Source: Pseudomonadota bacterium
Lineage (GTDB): Bacteria; Pseudomonadota; Alphaproteobacteria; Acetobacterales; Acetobacteraceae
DNA: 64,000 nucleotides
Direction: 5' to 3'
Assembly (NCBI GenBank): GCA_021826225.1
Contig: JAKBAV010000005.1
Span: 1-64,000 of the forward strand
Shown here: positions 1 to 8,104 of the stretch, in pieces
How the letters are laid out: every line of letters begins with the position of its first letter
Position numbering within the stretch: the first letter of the stretch is position 1
Program-made: the position numbers and the translations under genes
Notes under the pieces: model-generated
The model's input: only the letters and a program-made list of their open reading frames with translations
Database searches by the model: none
What the model was told of the DNA's origin: nothing

Positions 1-440
1 AGCTCCGCCAGGCTGGGCGTGCCGAGCGAGAGCACGGTGCAGCCGGGGGCGAAGCGGGCGATGAGATCGTTGAGATAGGGCCGCCGCACGGTTGCCGCGG
101 TGGCGAGCACGCCGATGGTTTTGCTCACGCTGGCGGCGGCGGCGGGTTTGATGGGTGGCACGCAGCCGATGATGGGCAGCGAAAACGCCGCGCGCAGGGC
201 CGGCAGGGCAATGGTGCTGGCGGTGTTGCACGCCACCACGAGAGCCTGCGGGCGGAATTGTGCGATGGCGCGGCCAAGCAGGTGCACGATATGCGGTAGC
301 AGCACCGCGTCGGGCTTTTCGCCATAGGGGAAGAACCCGTTATCAGCGAGGTAGATCAGCGGGCGCTCCGGCGCCTGGTCGCGCAACTGTGCCACCACGC
401 CGAGCCCGCCAATGCCGGAATCGAACACCAGGAACGCCAT
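1..440 (-). CDS. murI: Glutamate racemase, N-terminal part (cut by window edge)
   Basis: Interconverts L- and D-glutamate to supply D-Glu for peptidoglycan precursors in the cytoplasm. The 146 visible residues start MAFLVFDSGIGG, carrying the family DSG motif (D7, S8), then DNGFFPYG near residue 33 and ACNTAS with the first catalytic cysteine at C71. The second catalytic cysteine lies beyond the left edge; the family is usually about 260-280 residues, so just over half is visible. It starts 7 bases downstream of the rodA stop on the same strand, so it is probably the last gene of the mreC-mreD-mrdA-rodA wall-elongation operon. Identification rests on the two motifs and context. Confidence 0.93.
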   Translation of the reverse strand, partial: MAFLVFDSGIGGLGVVAQLRDQAPERPLIYLADNGFFPYGEKPDAVLLPHIVHLLGRAIAQFRPQALVVACNTASTIALPALRAAFSLPIIGCVPPIKPAAAASVSKTIGVLATAATVRRPYLNDLIARFAPGCTVLSLGTPSLAE

Positions 441-447
441 GACGGCC

Positions 448-1608
448 CTAAAAATCCCCGCTATCGGCGAATTCAACATGGCGATGCACATGTATGGATT
501 GCAACACGCCGAAGCCCAGCATCACGGCCGTGAGCGCCGAGCCGCCATAGGAGATCAGCGGCAGCGGCACGCCGCCCACGGGGATGAGCCCCATCACCAT
601 CGAGAGATTGACGAAACAATACAGGAAGAAATTCGTGCCGATGCCGAGCGCCACCAGCCGGCCATAGACATGGTCGCAGGTCATGGCGGTGTGGAAGGCC
701 AGGGTGACGATGGCGAACAGCAGCGCCAGCACCGCCATGGAGCCGAGATAGCCGAATTCCTCGGCGATGATGGTGAAGACGAAATCCGTCTGCTTCTCGG
801 GCAGGAAGTTGAGCTGGTCCTGCGTGCCGTGCAGGTAGCCCTGGCCGAAAAACCCACCGGAGCCGAGCGCGATTTTCGACTGGATGATATTATAGCCGGC
901 ACCCAGAGGGTCGGAGCCGGGGTTGAGAAAGGTGATGATGCGCGCCCGCTGATAGGCGTGCAGATGATGGTACAGAACCGGCGCCAAGATGGCGATGATG
1001 ATGGCGATGATGGCGAACCACCACCAGCGCACCCCGGCCGCCAGCATTACCGCGCAACCGACGGCGGCGGTGATGACCGCGGTGCCGAGATTGGGCTCCT
1101 TCAGGATCAGGCCGAAGGGCAGGGCGATGGCCAGCACCGCCGGCAGCACGAATAGCAGATGGCCGGTCTGCTCGGGTGTCGCGCGTTTGAAATAGCTCGC
1201 CAGCGCCATGGCGAGGAACAGCTTGATGAGCTCGCTCGGCTGGATCTCGATGCCGCCCAGGGTGATCCAGCGTTTCGCGCCCAGCCCGGTATGGCCGAAT
1301 TTCATGACGACCAGCAGCAGCACGATGCCCATGGCGTAGGAGGGCCAGGAAAACCGGGCGATGACACGAATATCGACCATGGCGATGGCGAACATCACCA
1401 CCAGCATGCCCGCGAAGCGGATGATCTGGCCCTCCGCGTAAGGCTGCGGACTGCCGCCGGCGGCGGAATACAGCGCCGCATAGCCCACCCCGGCCAGCAG
1501 CACGACGCACAGCACGAACAGCCAGTTGATGCGCAGGAATTTGGTGGCGAGGCCGAAGGAGCGGTCGCGGAAGGGGCGGCGCAGCGCGAGGGAGGATTCC
1601 AGGATCAT
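448..1608 (-). CDS. rodA: Rod shape-determining protein RodA (SEDS peptidoglycan glycosyltransferase)
   Basis: Integral inner-membrane SEDS polymerase that makes glycan strands for the elongasome together with PBP2. The 386 residues form about ten hydrophobic segments. Diagnostic stretches are GLGAKRWITLGGIEIQPSEL in the first half and the C-terminal GLIPVGGVPLPLISYGGSA, both hallmarks of FtsW/RodA proteins. The start codon overlaps the mrdA stop by four bases (ATGA), indicating translational coupling with its partner PBP2. The length matches RodA (about 370-390) and the neighbours are elongation rather than division genes, so RodA is preferred over FtsW. Confidence 0.95.
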   Translation of the reverse strand: MILESSLALRRPFRDRSFGLATKFLRINWLFVLCVVLLAGVGYAALYSAAGGSPQPYAEGQIIRFAGMLVVMFAIAMVDIRVIARFSWPSYAMGIVLLLVVMKFGHTGLGAKRWITLGGIEIQPSELIKLFLAMALASYFKRATPEQTGHLLFVLPAVLAIALPFGLILKEPNLGTAVITAAVGCAVMLAAGVRWWWFAIIAIIIAILAPVLYHHLHAYQRARIITFLNPGSDPLGAGYNIIQSKIALGSGGFFGQGYLHGTQDQLNFLPEKQTDFVFTIIAEEFGYLGSMAVLALLFAIVTLAFHTAMTCDHVYGRLVALGIGTNFFLYCFVNLSMVMGLIPVGGVPLPLISYGGSALTAVMLGFGVLQSIHVHRHVEFADSGDF

Positions 1609-3488
1609 GCGCCACTCACCGGCAGGGTCTGGGCGGATTGCAACGGCACGCCCAATGGTGAGTCGCGCCCGGCGGGGTCGTTCTGGATGGCATAGGTCAT
1701 CATGGCCTTGGCAATCGGGGCGGCGGTCTGGGCGCCGAAATTACCATGTTCCACGACCACGGCAATGGCATAGCGCGGCTGCTCAATCGGCGCATAGGCA
1801 ACGAACAGCGCATTGGGCCGCTGCTCCCAGACCATGGTCATGTCATTGAAATTTTTCTGTTTTTCAGCGGCGGTGTTGTTGTGCACCTGCGCCGTGCCGG
1901 TCTTGCCCGCCATCTGCACGCCGCCGAGATCGATCCTGGCGCCATAGCCGGTGCCGGCGGGGGTGTTGACGACCTCGAATAATCCCTGGCGGACGGCGGC
2001 GAGATGGGTGTCATCGATATCGAGCGCCGGCCAGACACCCGGGCTTGACCCGCCTTGCAGCACGCCGCCGATACGCCTGGTGATATGCGGCCCGACCGCA
2101 TTGCCGGTCGCCACGCGCGCGATCATGGTGGCGAGGGCCAGAGGGGTGAGCTGGGTGTAGCCCTGGCCGATGCCCTGCACCACCGTGCTGCCCTCCGCCC
2201 AGTGGATGCCCCGGTGCCGCGCCCATTCCAGAGTCGGCACCAGCCCGGAGGCGACATTGGGCAGGTCGGCGCCGAGATCGACCCCGAGCCCGAGTTTGCT
2301 CGCCATTTCCGCCATGTGGTCGATGCCGACCATCAGCGCCACCTGGTAGAAGAACACGTCGCAGCTCACCTGCAGCGCGGTCGCCAGGGGGATCGAGCCG
2401 TGGGCGACATGGTTGTCGCACCAGAACACATGGTCGCCGAGGGTTAATGAGCCGGTGCAGGTAAGGATGGTATCAGGAGTCAGCTTGCCCGCCTTCATGG
2501 CGGCCAGCGCCACGGTCGGCTTGAAGGTGGAGCCGGGCGCGAACAGGCCGGATGTCGCCTTGTTCAGCAGCGGGTGGCGGGCATCGGCCATCCAGTCATT
2601 CCAGATGGCGCTTGGCACGCCTCTATCGAACAGGCCGGGATCGAAGCCCGGCGTGCTGGCGAGGGCGAGGATTTCGCCGGTGGTGGCATCGAGCATCACC
2701 ACGGCGCCGGTATTATCCGCCAGGCTCTGCACCGCGAGCTGCTGCAATCCGGCATCGAGGCTGAGGGTCACCGTCTCGCCCGCTATGCCGGCATCATGCG
2801 CCACCTCACGCACCAGCTCACCATGCACATTGGTTTCGGTCTGCACGAAACCGGGCTGGCCGCGCAGCACCTGGTCCTGTTCATCCTCCGCCCCGGTGCG
2901 CCCCACGCGCATGCCGGGCAGTGCCAGCACGGTATCGGCGGCGGCTTCCGCCTGGTTCGGCCGCGCGACATAGCCGACGGCATGCGCCGCCTGCGGCCCG
3001 AGCGGATAGATGCGGCTGGCCCCCACCTCGACCACCACGCCGGGCAGGTTGGGGGTATTCACCTCGATGGCCGCCATATCCTGCCAGTCGAGAAAATCCT
3101 TCAGCAGCACGGGAATGTAACCCGGCCGGCTGGCGAGGTCCTGGGCGATGCGTGCCTTTTCCTCATCGGTCACATTCACCAGCGCGAAAAAATTCTGCAG
3201 CACCGCCTGCGGCTCGGGCGAGAGCGCCTGCATGAACAGCGCCCGCCAATGCTGCTGGTTACCCGCCAGTATCGCGCCGAACCGATCGGTGATCAGTCCG
3301 CGCTCGGGCGCCACCAGCCGCTCCGAAATCGAATTTTGCCGCGCCAGAAGTGCATATTTGCCGTGCTGGGTGACCTGCAGGTCGTACAGCCGCGCGCCGA
3401 TGGCGGCGAACACCGCAGCCTCGCCGGCGCCGATGAGCAGCGCCCGGCGCGAGAAAGCGGAGCGGTCCTTGGCGACGCGGCGGCTCAT
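1605..3488 (-). CDS. mrdA: Penicillin-binding protein 2 (elongation transpeptidase)
   Basis: Class B PBP, a membrane-anchored DD-transpeptidase that crosslinks peptidoglycan during elongation. The chosen start gives 627 residues beginning MSRRVAKDRSAF, with a single membrane anchor near residues 15-35. An open frame extends 90 codons further upstream but lies over mreD, and the chosen ATG overlaps the mreD stop as ATGA. Catalytic signatures: STFK with the active serine near residue 319, SCD as the second motif, and KTGTAQ as the third. The N-terminal dimerisation region carries the PBP2-like RGLITDR stretch. It overlaps rodA by four bases. Length is typical (about 600-650). Confidence 0.95.
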   Translation of the reverse strand: MSRRVAKDRSAFSRRALLIGAGEAAVFAAIGARLYDLQVTQHGKYALLARQNSISERLVAPERGLITDRFGAILAGNQQHWRALFMQALSPEPQAVLQNFFALVNVTDEEKARIAQDLASRPGYIPVLLKDFLDWQDMAAIEVNTPNLPGVVVEVGASRIYPLGPQAAHAVGYVARPNQAEAAADTVLALPGMRVGRTGAEDEQDQVLRGQPGFVQTETNVHGELVREVAHDAGIAGETVTLSLDAGLQQLAVQSLADNTGAVVMLDATTGEILALASTPGFDPGLFDRGVPSAIWNDWMADARHPLLNKATSGLFAPGSTFKPTVALAAMKAGKLTPDTILTCTGSLTLGDHVFWCDNHVAHGSIPLATALQVSCDVFFYQVALMVGIDHMAEMASKLGLGVDLGADLPNVASGLVPTLEWARHRGIHWAEGSTVVQGIGQGYTQLTPLALATMIARVATGNAVGPHITRRIGGVLQGGSSPGVWPALDIDDTHLAAVRQGLFEVVNTPAGTGYGARIDLGGVQMAGKTGTAQVHNNTAAEKQKNFNDMTMVWEQRPNALFVAYAPIEQPRYAIAVVVEHGNFGAQTAAPIAKAMMTYAIQNDPAGRDSPLGVPLQSAQTLPVSGA

Positions 3489-4030
3489 GCCGACTCCACC
3501 GCTGCGGGGCCGCGATGGATGCGGACCAGCAGCATGGCCAGGGCCGGATAGGCGGCGGCCGAGATGATGATTTCCAGGCATGGCGGCCAGGCCGGGAGCA
3601 GCACCATCGCCAGCCCCGATTGCGCGGCCCAGCCCAGCAGTGCGGCCAGAGCGGCCAGAGCGCAAAACGCCGCCCAGGTTAAAAGGAAGCGCCGGGGCGC
3701 GAGGCGGCGGCGTGTGGCCAGAACCGCCGCCTGCAACAGAATGAGTAGCACCGCCCACAGCCCGGGCGGGGTGGTGCCCATGAGGTCGAGCAGCAGGCCG
3801 ATCAGCCCGGTGACCGGCGCGGGCAGCGAGGCCGGGCGGAACAGCGACCAGAAATACACGCAGCCCATGGCATAGGCAGGGCGCAGCAGCGCCTGGCCGG
3901 GAATATGCAGCGGCAGGCCGAGCAGGAACAGGCCAAAGGCGAGCAGCGCGCCGGGCACCGCCCAGCGCGCGGCGGCATCAAGCTGGCGCCAGAAGCTCTG
4001 GCGCCGGCGGGAAGCGGGCAGGCGGGCCAT
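3485..4030 (-). CDS. mreD: Rod shape-determining protein MreD
   Basis: Small polytopic membrane protein of the elongasome, 181 residues with about five hydrophobic segments. Sequence conservation in MreD is low, but the position between mreC and mrdA, the size and the hydrophobic profile agree; the stretch GLIGLLLDLMGTTPPGLWAV resembles the conserved MreD core. Its stop overlaps the mrdA start (ATGA) and its start lies one base after the mreC stop, so translation of the whole set is probably coupled. The call depends mainly on operon position. Confidence 0.88.
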   Translation of the reverse strand: MARLPASRRRQSFWRQLDAAARWAVPGALLAFGLFLLGLPLHIPGQALLRPAYAMGCVYFWSLFRPASLPAPVTGLIGLLLDLMGTTPPGLWAVLLILLQAAVLATRRRLAPRRFLLTWAAFCALAALAALLGWAAQSGLAMVLLPAWPPCLEIIISAAAYPALAMLLVRIHRGPAAVESA

Positions 4031-4031
4031 G

Positions 4032-4916
4032 CTACCGTTTGCCGTGACGCGCGGCGGTGGCTGGTTTGATATGAGGAATAGGGGTCAGCATCGGCAGATT
4101 ATCCGGGTAGCTGAATAGCCGAAGCAGGCGGAGCGAGTCGAGATCGGCCAGCGGCAGCACCACCGGATCGTTCTGGGCGTTGTAATGCACCACCCCCACC
4201 GGCAGGCCGGGCGGGAAGGCGCCGCCTTGCGACGAGGTGAGCACCATCGCGCCCTCGGCGGGCGGCTTGCCGGGCGACCAGTAGATGAGCGCGGGGTTGG
4301 GGCCGTTCGTGCCGGCCATCAGCGCTGGGCCGCCCTTGGCCCCAAGCGATACGGGGATGCGGCTGTTGAGATCGGTGATCAGCATTACGCGGGCGGCCCG
4401 CGCCCCGGCCTCCACCACGCGTCCGGCTACACCCCGGCCATCCATGGCAATGGCGCCCATCAGGCTTTGCGGGTTGCCATTGGCCGGCGGCACCAGCACC
4501 AGCACCGAGCGGTCGTACAGCCCGCCCGTATCGGCCACCACCTCACCGGTCGCGAAGCGTGGCATCGGCGCCGGCACGTAATGCAGCGAGGCTTGCAGCG
4601 CGTCATTCTGGGCCTGCAGCGCCATGGCGACTTCCTGCCATTGCAGCAGCTCGGCATTTTCCTCGCGCAGCTGCACGTTTTCCTCGTTCAGCGAAAACAG
4701 ATGCCCGATCGCTCCCGTGCCGTGCTCGGCGGCCGCGATGGGGGCGGAGAACACCATGTAGGCGGGGGCGAGAACATCATCGAGCCCGGCGCGCATATGG
4801 TCGGCAAAATTCTGGTCGGCGCGGCCGATGAGAATGCAGCCGAGCGAGAGCATCAGCATCAGCATCGGGCTGAGCCGGGAAAGCGCTTGGCGGAACGGGA
4901 CCGACAGCCTGATCAC
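4032..4916 (-). CDS. mreC: Rod shape-determining protein MreC
   Basis: Bitopic periplasmic scaffold that binds PBP2 and links MreB to wall synthesis. The 294 residues start at a GTG; a GGAG on the coding strand lies about 10 bases upstream. One N-terminal membrane segment (near residues 17-33) is followed by a coiled coil with NEENVQLREENAELLQWQ, then two beta domains with the typical GVVHYNAQNDPVVLPLADL region. First gene of mreC-mreD-mrdA-rodA-murI. The mreB gene, usually directly upstream, is not in this stretch: the next gene upstream is yggS. Confidence 0.92.
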   Translation of the reverse strand: MIRLSVPFRQALSRLSPMLMLMLSLGCILIGRADQNFADHMRAGLDDVLAPAYMVFSAPIAAAEHGTGAIGHLFSLNEENVQLREENAELLQWQEVAMALQAQNDALQASLHYVPAPMPRFATGEVVADTGGLYDRSVLVLVPPANGNPQSLMGAIAMDGRGVAGRVVEAGARAARVMLITDLNSRIPVSLGAKGGPALMAGTNGPNPALIYWSPGKPPAEGAMVLTSSQGGAFPPGLPVGVVHYNAQNDPVVLPLADLDSLRLLRLFSYPDNLPMLTPIPHIKPATAARHGKR

Positions 4917-4931
4917 CGGGCATGGGCTCCA

Positions 4932-4955
4932 AAATTATAAGCAAAACTATAAGCA
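4932..4955 (-). promoter_or_regulatory. Tandem 12-mer containing TATAAT before mreC (candidate promoter)
   Basis: On the minus strand two near-identical 12-mers, TGCTTATAGTTT and TGCTTATAATTT, lie back to back 16 bases upstream of the mreC GTG. The second contains a perfect -10 hexamer TATAAT, the first a near copy TATAGT. No convincing -35 is visible at 17 bases. The AT-rich block stands out in GC-rich surroundings and is the natural place for the mre operon promoter. The duplicated -10 reading is inference. Confidence 0.45.
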
Positions 4956-5063
4956 GGTGCTGGAGCCATACAGGCAAAGCCCCTTCAGGCCCAGACCGGT
5001 AGCCGTATTTCCGCTTTAAAAATTAAGTGCGAGTTATAAATTTTATGAAGGAGGCGACGAAAA

Positions 5064-5732
5064 TCAGCCCGGCAGCGGCCGCGCGCCGAAAATGGCGGTG
5101 CCGATGCGCAGATGCGTCGCCCCCGCGGCGATGGCGATTGCGAAATCGCCCGACATGCCCATGGAGCGCACCGCCAGCCCATGGACATCCGCCATGGCGG
5201 CGAGGCTGCGGAAATACGGCGCGGGGTCACGCCCTTCCGGCGGGATGCACATCAGCCCGGTAAACCGGCCGCCGAAGCGCGCGCGCATGGCGCGGATGAA
5301 CGGATCCGCCGCCGCCAGCGCCACGCCGGATTTCTGCGGCTCATCGCCGATATTCACCTGCACCAGCAATTCCGGCAGGCGGCCGGTTTTTTGCGCGGCG
5401 GCATCGATGGCATCGGCGAGCGCGGCACGGTCGAGACTATCGATCGAGTCCGCGAGGCGCACGGCCTGCGCCGCCTTGTTGGTCTGCAGGGACCCGATGA
5501 TGTGCAGACTGGCGCCCTCGAGCGGGAATTTTTGTGCCGCTTCCTGCACCCGGTTCTCACCGAATACCCGCGCACCGGCCGCCAGCGCCGCGCGCACCGC
5601 CTCCACCGGGTGGGTCTTGCTCACCGCGATGAGCGTGATGCCGGCCGGGTCGCGCCCGGCGGCCAGGGCGGCGGTTTCGATGCGGTGCGAAATGGTTTTC
5701 AGACGTGCGGCGATCGCGCTAGGGTCGGCCAT
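5064..5732 (-). CDS. yggS: YggS/PROSC-family pyridoxal phosphate homeostasis protein
   Basis: Cytoplasmic PLP-binding protein of the YggS/PLPHP family, involved in vitamin B6 and amino-acid homeostasis rather than a defined catalysis. 222 residues from the ATG at 5732, starting MADPSAIAARLK. The PLP lysine is K39 in LIAVSKTHP, followed by FGENRVQEAAQK and the C-terminal SMGMSGDFAIAI and HLRIGTAIFG, all typical of the family. The open frame extends 64 codons upstream without a plausible start. The start codon overlaps that of the divergent ThiE-like gene within a CCATGG, so each 5' region lies inside the other gene. No good ribosome binding site is visible. Confidence 0.93.
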   Translation of the reverse strand: MADPSAIAARLKTISHRIETAALAAGRDPAGITLIAVSKTHPVEAVRAALAAGARVFGENRVQEAAQKFPLEGASLHIIGSLQTNKAAQAVRLADSIDSLDRAALADAIDAAAQKTGRLPELLVQVNIGDEPQKSGVALAAADPFIRAMRARFGGRFTGLMCIPPEGRDPAPYFRSLAAMADVHGLAVRSMGMSGDFAIAIAAGATHLRIGTAIFGARPLPG

Positions 5733-6315
5733 GGATGCAGGGTTACTGGCCTGGGGCCGCGCGGTAAAGCGCCGGGGGGGCAAAATACCGCCACTGTGGT
5801 ACTTCACCGATGCGGCGCGGCTGGCCGATCCGCTGCCGGTTATCCGGCGTCTGCCGCGCGGCTTGTGCGGCGTGGTGTTCCGCCATGATACCGCGCCCGG
5901 CCGGCTGGCGCTCGGCCGCCGCATCGCCGCTCTTTGCCGGGAGAGGCGGCTCTACCTGGTGGTGGCGGGGGATGCGCGGCTTGCCGCCACCCTGCATGCC
6001 GGGCTGCACCTGCGCGGCGGCCGCCGGGGGGTACTGCGGCTGCCCTGTCTTGTCACCGCCTCGGTCCATAATGCGGTGGAGCTGGCGCGGGCCCGGCGGG
6101 CGGGGGCCATGTTGCTGTTCATCTCGCCGGTCAATGCCACGAAAAGCCATGCCGGGGCGCAGGTATTGGGCGCGGCCGGCTGGCGCCGCTTGGCACGGCT
6201 GGCGCCAAGAGGCCACCGCGCCGCGCTGGGCGGCATTGACGGGCGGAGCATCCGCGCGCTGGGCCAGGGCTGCGCGGCGGCGGGCGCGATAGAGGCGTTT
6301 TATTTCAATGTGTAA
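5731..6315 (+). CDS. Thiamine phosphate synthase-like TIM-barrel protein (ThiE/TenI family)
   Basis: ThiE joins the thiazole and pyrimidine halves of thiamine phosphate; TenI relatives are thiazole tautomerases. The 194 residues start MDAGLLAWG and contain the order expected of this fold: PPLWYFTD at strand 1, VVFRHD, a VTASVHNAVEL stretch, LLFISPVNATKSH matching the family SPVFPT/SPxxxT loop, and LGGIDGRS near the end. The canonical diphosphate-binding residues are only partly recognisable, so activity as a true ThiE is uncertain. The start has AGGG at 5721-5724, inside yggS. Translation starts from the same CCATGG as divergent yggS. No other thiamine genes are nearby. Confidence 0.72.
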   Translation: MDAGLLAWGRAVKRRGGKIPPLWYFTDAARLADPLPVIRRLPRGLCGVVFRHDTAPGRLALGRRIAALCRERRLYLVVAGDARLAATLHAGLHLRGGRRGVLRLPCLVTASVHNAVELARARRAGAMLLFISPVNATKSHAGAQVLGAAGWRRLARLAPRGHRAALGGIDGRSIRALGQGCAAAGAIEAFYFNV

Positions 6316-6686
6316 CGCTTGCTAACCGCGTATTTGTCCCGTTTCGGTGGAACGGATGCTCACTTCTGCAACAGGCTGCGGCCGTTTATAAGCCTATCAA
6401 AAAAGTATTAATTTAGATCATAAAAACTGTCATAAAACTGAAACATAATGTTTTTACAGGGCTATTCGGATATAAATTTCATACTAATGTCATATACATG
6501 TTGCCCGTAAGCCACAGTGGCCGGGAAATGCGGGGCCATGGCCGCACGGAATATTGCCTCGGTTTAAGGATGCGGTTTTAAGGGCGCGAGCGTCCGGCCC
6601 CCTGGCCGTGACGGTTGGGCCAAACGGTCTTTTTGAGGCTCTCACGACACAATGCCGGGAAATCCGGCGATCTAGGAGATCATTTC
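6316..6686. other. 371-bp intergenic region, porin leader
   Basis: Gap between the ThiE-like gene and the porin. The segment from about 6395 to 6505 is strongly AT-rich and holds a Pho-box-like repeat at 6427-6444 and a TATAAA at 6471-6476. From about 6505 to the porin ribosome binding site AGGAG at 6674-6678 the sequence is GC-rich again. That leaves about 190 bases that could be a long 5' UTR, in which no gene or clear hairpin was recognised. Confidence 0.6.
6427..6444 (+). promoter_or_regulatory. Pho-box-like PhoB operator before the porin
   Basis: The 18 bases read CTGTCATAAAACTGAAAC. The known PhoB consensus is CTGTCAT, four A/T bases, CTGTCA and a pyrimidine; here the first 7-mer and spacer are perfect and only two bases of the second 7-mer differ. 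A further copy of the repeat (TCATAAAAACTG) lies immediately upstream at 6418-6429. A candidate -10, TATAAA, lies at 6471-6476. It points toward the porin, as expected for a PhoB-activated promoter. Seen by eye; function is inferred. Confidence 0.5.
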
Positions 6687-7958
6687 ATGCGCAAGCTTCT
6701 TCTGGCCACCGCGGCCTCGCTGAGCACGCTGCTCGCCGCCGCTCCGGCCATTGCCCAGCCGGCCAAGCCGGTCTCCCCCGGCACGGTGCTCGTTCACCTG
6801 AACGGCTATCTGCAGTTCATGATCGGCGCTGTCGGCGGCAATGGCATGTCCGGCGGCACCGGCGTCACCGCCTATAAAAACAACACGATCGGCACGATGG
6901 GCGATATCCGCCTGTATCCGGGCTTTGACGGCATGACCACCAGCGGCATCAGCTACGGTGCCCAGGTGGAGCTGCGCACGGCCCTTTCCAACGCCAATGG
7001 CGCGGGCGTCAATGGTAACGGCGCGTCCAGCAATGGCGTGAACAGCCTCTATGTCCGCCGCGCTTATGGCTATATCGGCACCGAGGATTATGGCTATGTC
7101 CGCTTCGGCCAGGGCGATGGCGCCTTCACGTTGCTGCAGCGCGGCGTGGTTGAAGCCTTTGGCGATGGCGCGCAGTGGGCCGCCGATGGTGGTCTGGTGA
7201 ACCTGCTCCCCAGCGGCAAGCCGGGCGAGTTCATCTATGCCGATCAGGGCGCGCTCTACACCACCGACAAGATCGTCTATGTCTCCCCGTCCATCGAGGA
7301 GCCCGTGCTCGACGGCAAGATCAGCGCGGTCGTGAGCTACGAGCCGAACTCCAACGGCATCAAGGAAGGTGGCGCCACCATCTCCGGCAATGTCAGCCAG
7401 CTCAATGACAGCATTGCCGGTGGCAGCGCCAACCGCCGCCGCAACACTGTGGACGGCATGGTCGATTACTCGGTCAAGATCGCCGGCTTCGCCACCAAGA
7501 TGTCGGGCGGCTATCTGCACAGCTCGCCGCTTGGCAATCTGACAGGTGCCCAGGCCTACTCGCCCATGGGCGTGTGGCAGTTCGGCGCGCAGACCACCTA
7601 TACGGGCCTGGCGACGGATTCCGACACCCTCACCTTCGGCGCCAACGCCAAGGGTGGCTCGGTGGCCGATGGCTACGGCTTCAAGGTCAAGGGCGGGCGC
7701 GACGCGCTGGCCTATATCGTGGGTGCCGCCTATGCCAACGGGCCCTACGCGCTCGGGGCGACATTCTTTGACAGCCAGAGCGCCGCAGGCGTCGGCGCTG
7801 GCAAGACCCGGAGCGAATACGGCGTTGCCGTGGGCGGCAACTACGTGGTCGCCAAGCCGCTGAGCCTGTTCGTGCAGTATCTGTACGGCCATACCCATGT
7901 TGCGGCGACGAATACCCAGGCCCAGGCGGTTGCCGCCGGCGCCACCATCAAGTGGTAA
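6687..7958 (+). CDS. Trimeric-type outer-membrane porin
   Basis: 423-residue beta-barrel porin of the outer membrane, allowing diffusion of small solutes. The start is set by AGGAG at 6674-6678; an in-frame ATG at 6615 lacks a binding site and would place the signal peptide internally. Signal peptide: MRKLLLATAASLSTLLAAAPAIAQ. The mature part shows alternating barrel strands, the typical AYGYIGTEDYGYVRFGQGDG strand-turn near residue 125, Gly/Asn-rich loops, and a C-terminal tryptophan (TIKW) as expected for barrel assembly. Followed by a strong terminator. The upstream Pho-box-like site suggests induction by phosphate limitation. Confidence 0.88.
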   Translation: MRKLLLATAASLSTLLAAAPAIAQPAKPVSPGTVLVHLNGYLQFMIGAVGGNGMSGGTGVTAYKNNTIGTMGDIRLYPGFDGMTTSGISYGAQVELRTALSNANGAGVNGNGASSNGVNSLYVRRAYGYIGTEDYGYVRFGQGDGAFTLLQRGVVEAFGDGAQWAADGGLVNLLPSGKPGEFIYADQGALYTTDKIVYVSPSIEEPVLDGKISAVVSYEPNSNGIKEGGATISGNVSQLNDSIAGGSANRRRNTVDGMVDYSVKIAGFATKMSGGYLHSSPLGNLTGAQAYSPMGVWQFGAQTTYTGLATDSDTLTFGANAKGGSVADGYGFKVKGGRDALAYIVGAAYANGPYALGATFFDSQSAAGVGAGKTRSEYGVAVGGNYVVAKPLSLFVQYLYGHTHVAATNTQAQAVAAGATIKW

Positions 7959-7984
7959 GCTGCTAGTTCCAGCTGAACTTCAGG

Positions 7985-8015
7985 AAAGGGTGGCGGGCAA
8001 CCGCCACCCTTTTTT
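7985..8015 (+). terminator. Rho-independent terminator of the porin
   Basis: A perfect stem of at least 10 bp (AGGGTGGCGG at 7987-7996 with CCGCCACCCT at 8001-8010), extendable by A-T pairs to 12 bp, closed by a GCAA tetraloop at 7997-8000 and followed by a run of T to 8015. It lies 26 bases after the porin stop. Confidence 0.93.
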
Positions 8016-8104
8016 GTGCCATTTCATGTCCGCCGCCCGCCTGCCCTTGGCGGATGCGGCGCGCGCGGCTAAACAGCGTGCAGTTTAGGGCTTGGAGAGT
8101 TAAG

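Noticed and set aside
448-1615. Long plus-strand open frames over rodA
   Set aside because: They are shadows of the GC-rich gene on the other strand, with Arg/His-rich composition and no motif.
3489-3758. Longer N-terminus for PBP2
   Set aside because: The extra 90 codons overlap mreD, are Gly/Pro-rich and match no PBP2; the ATGA overlap start is better.
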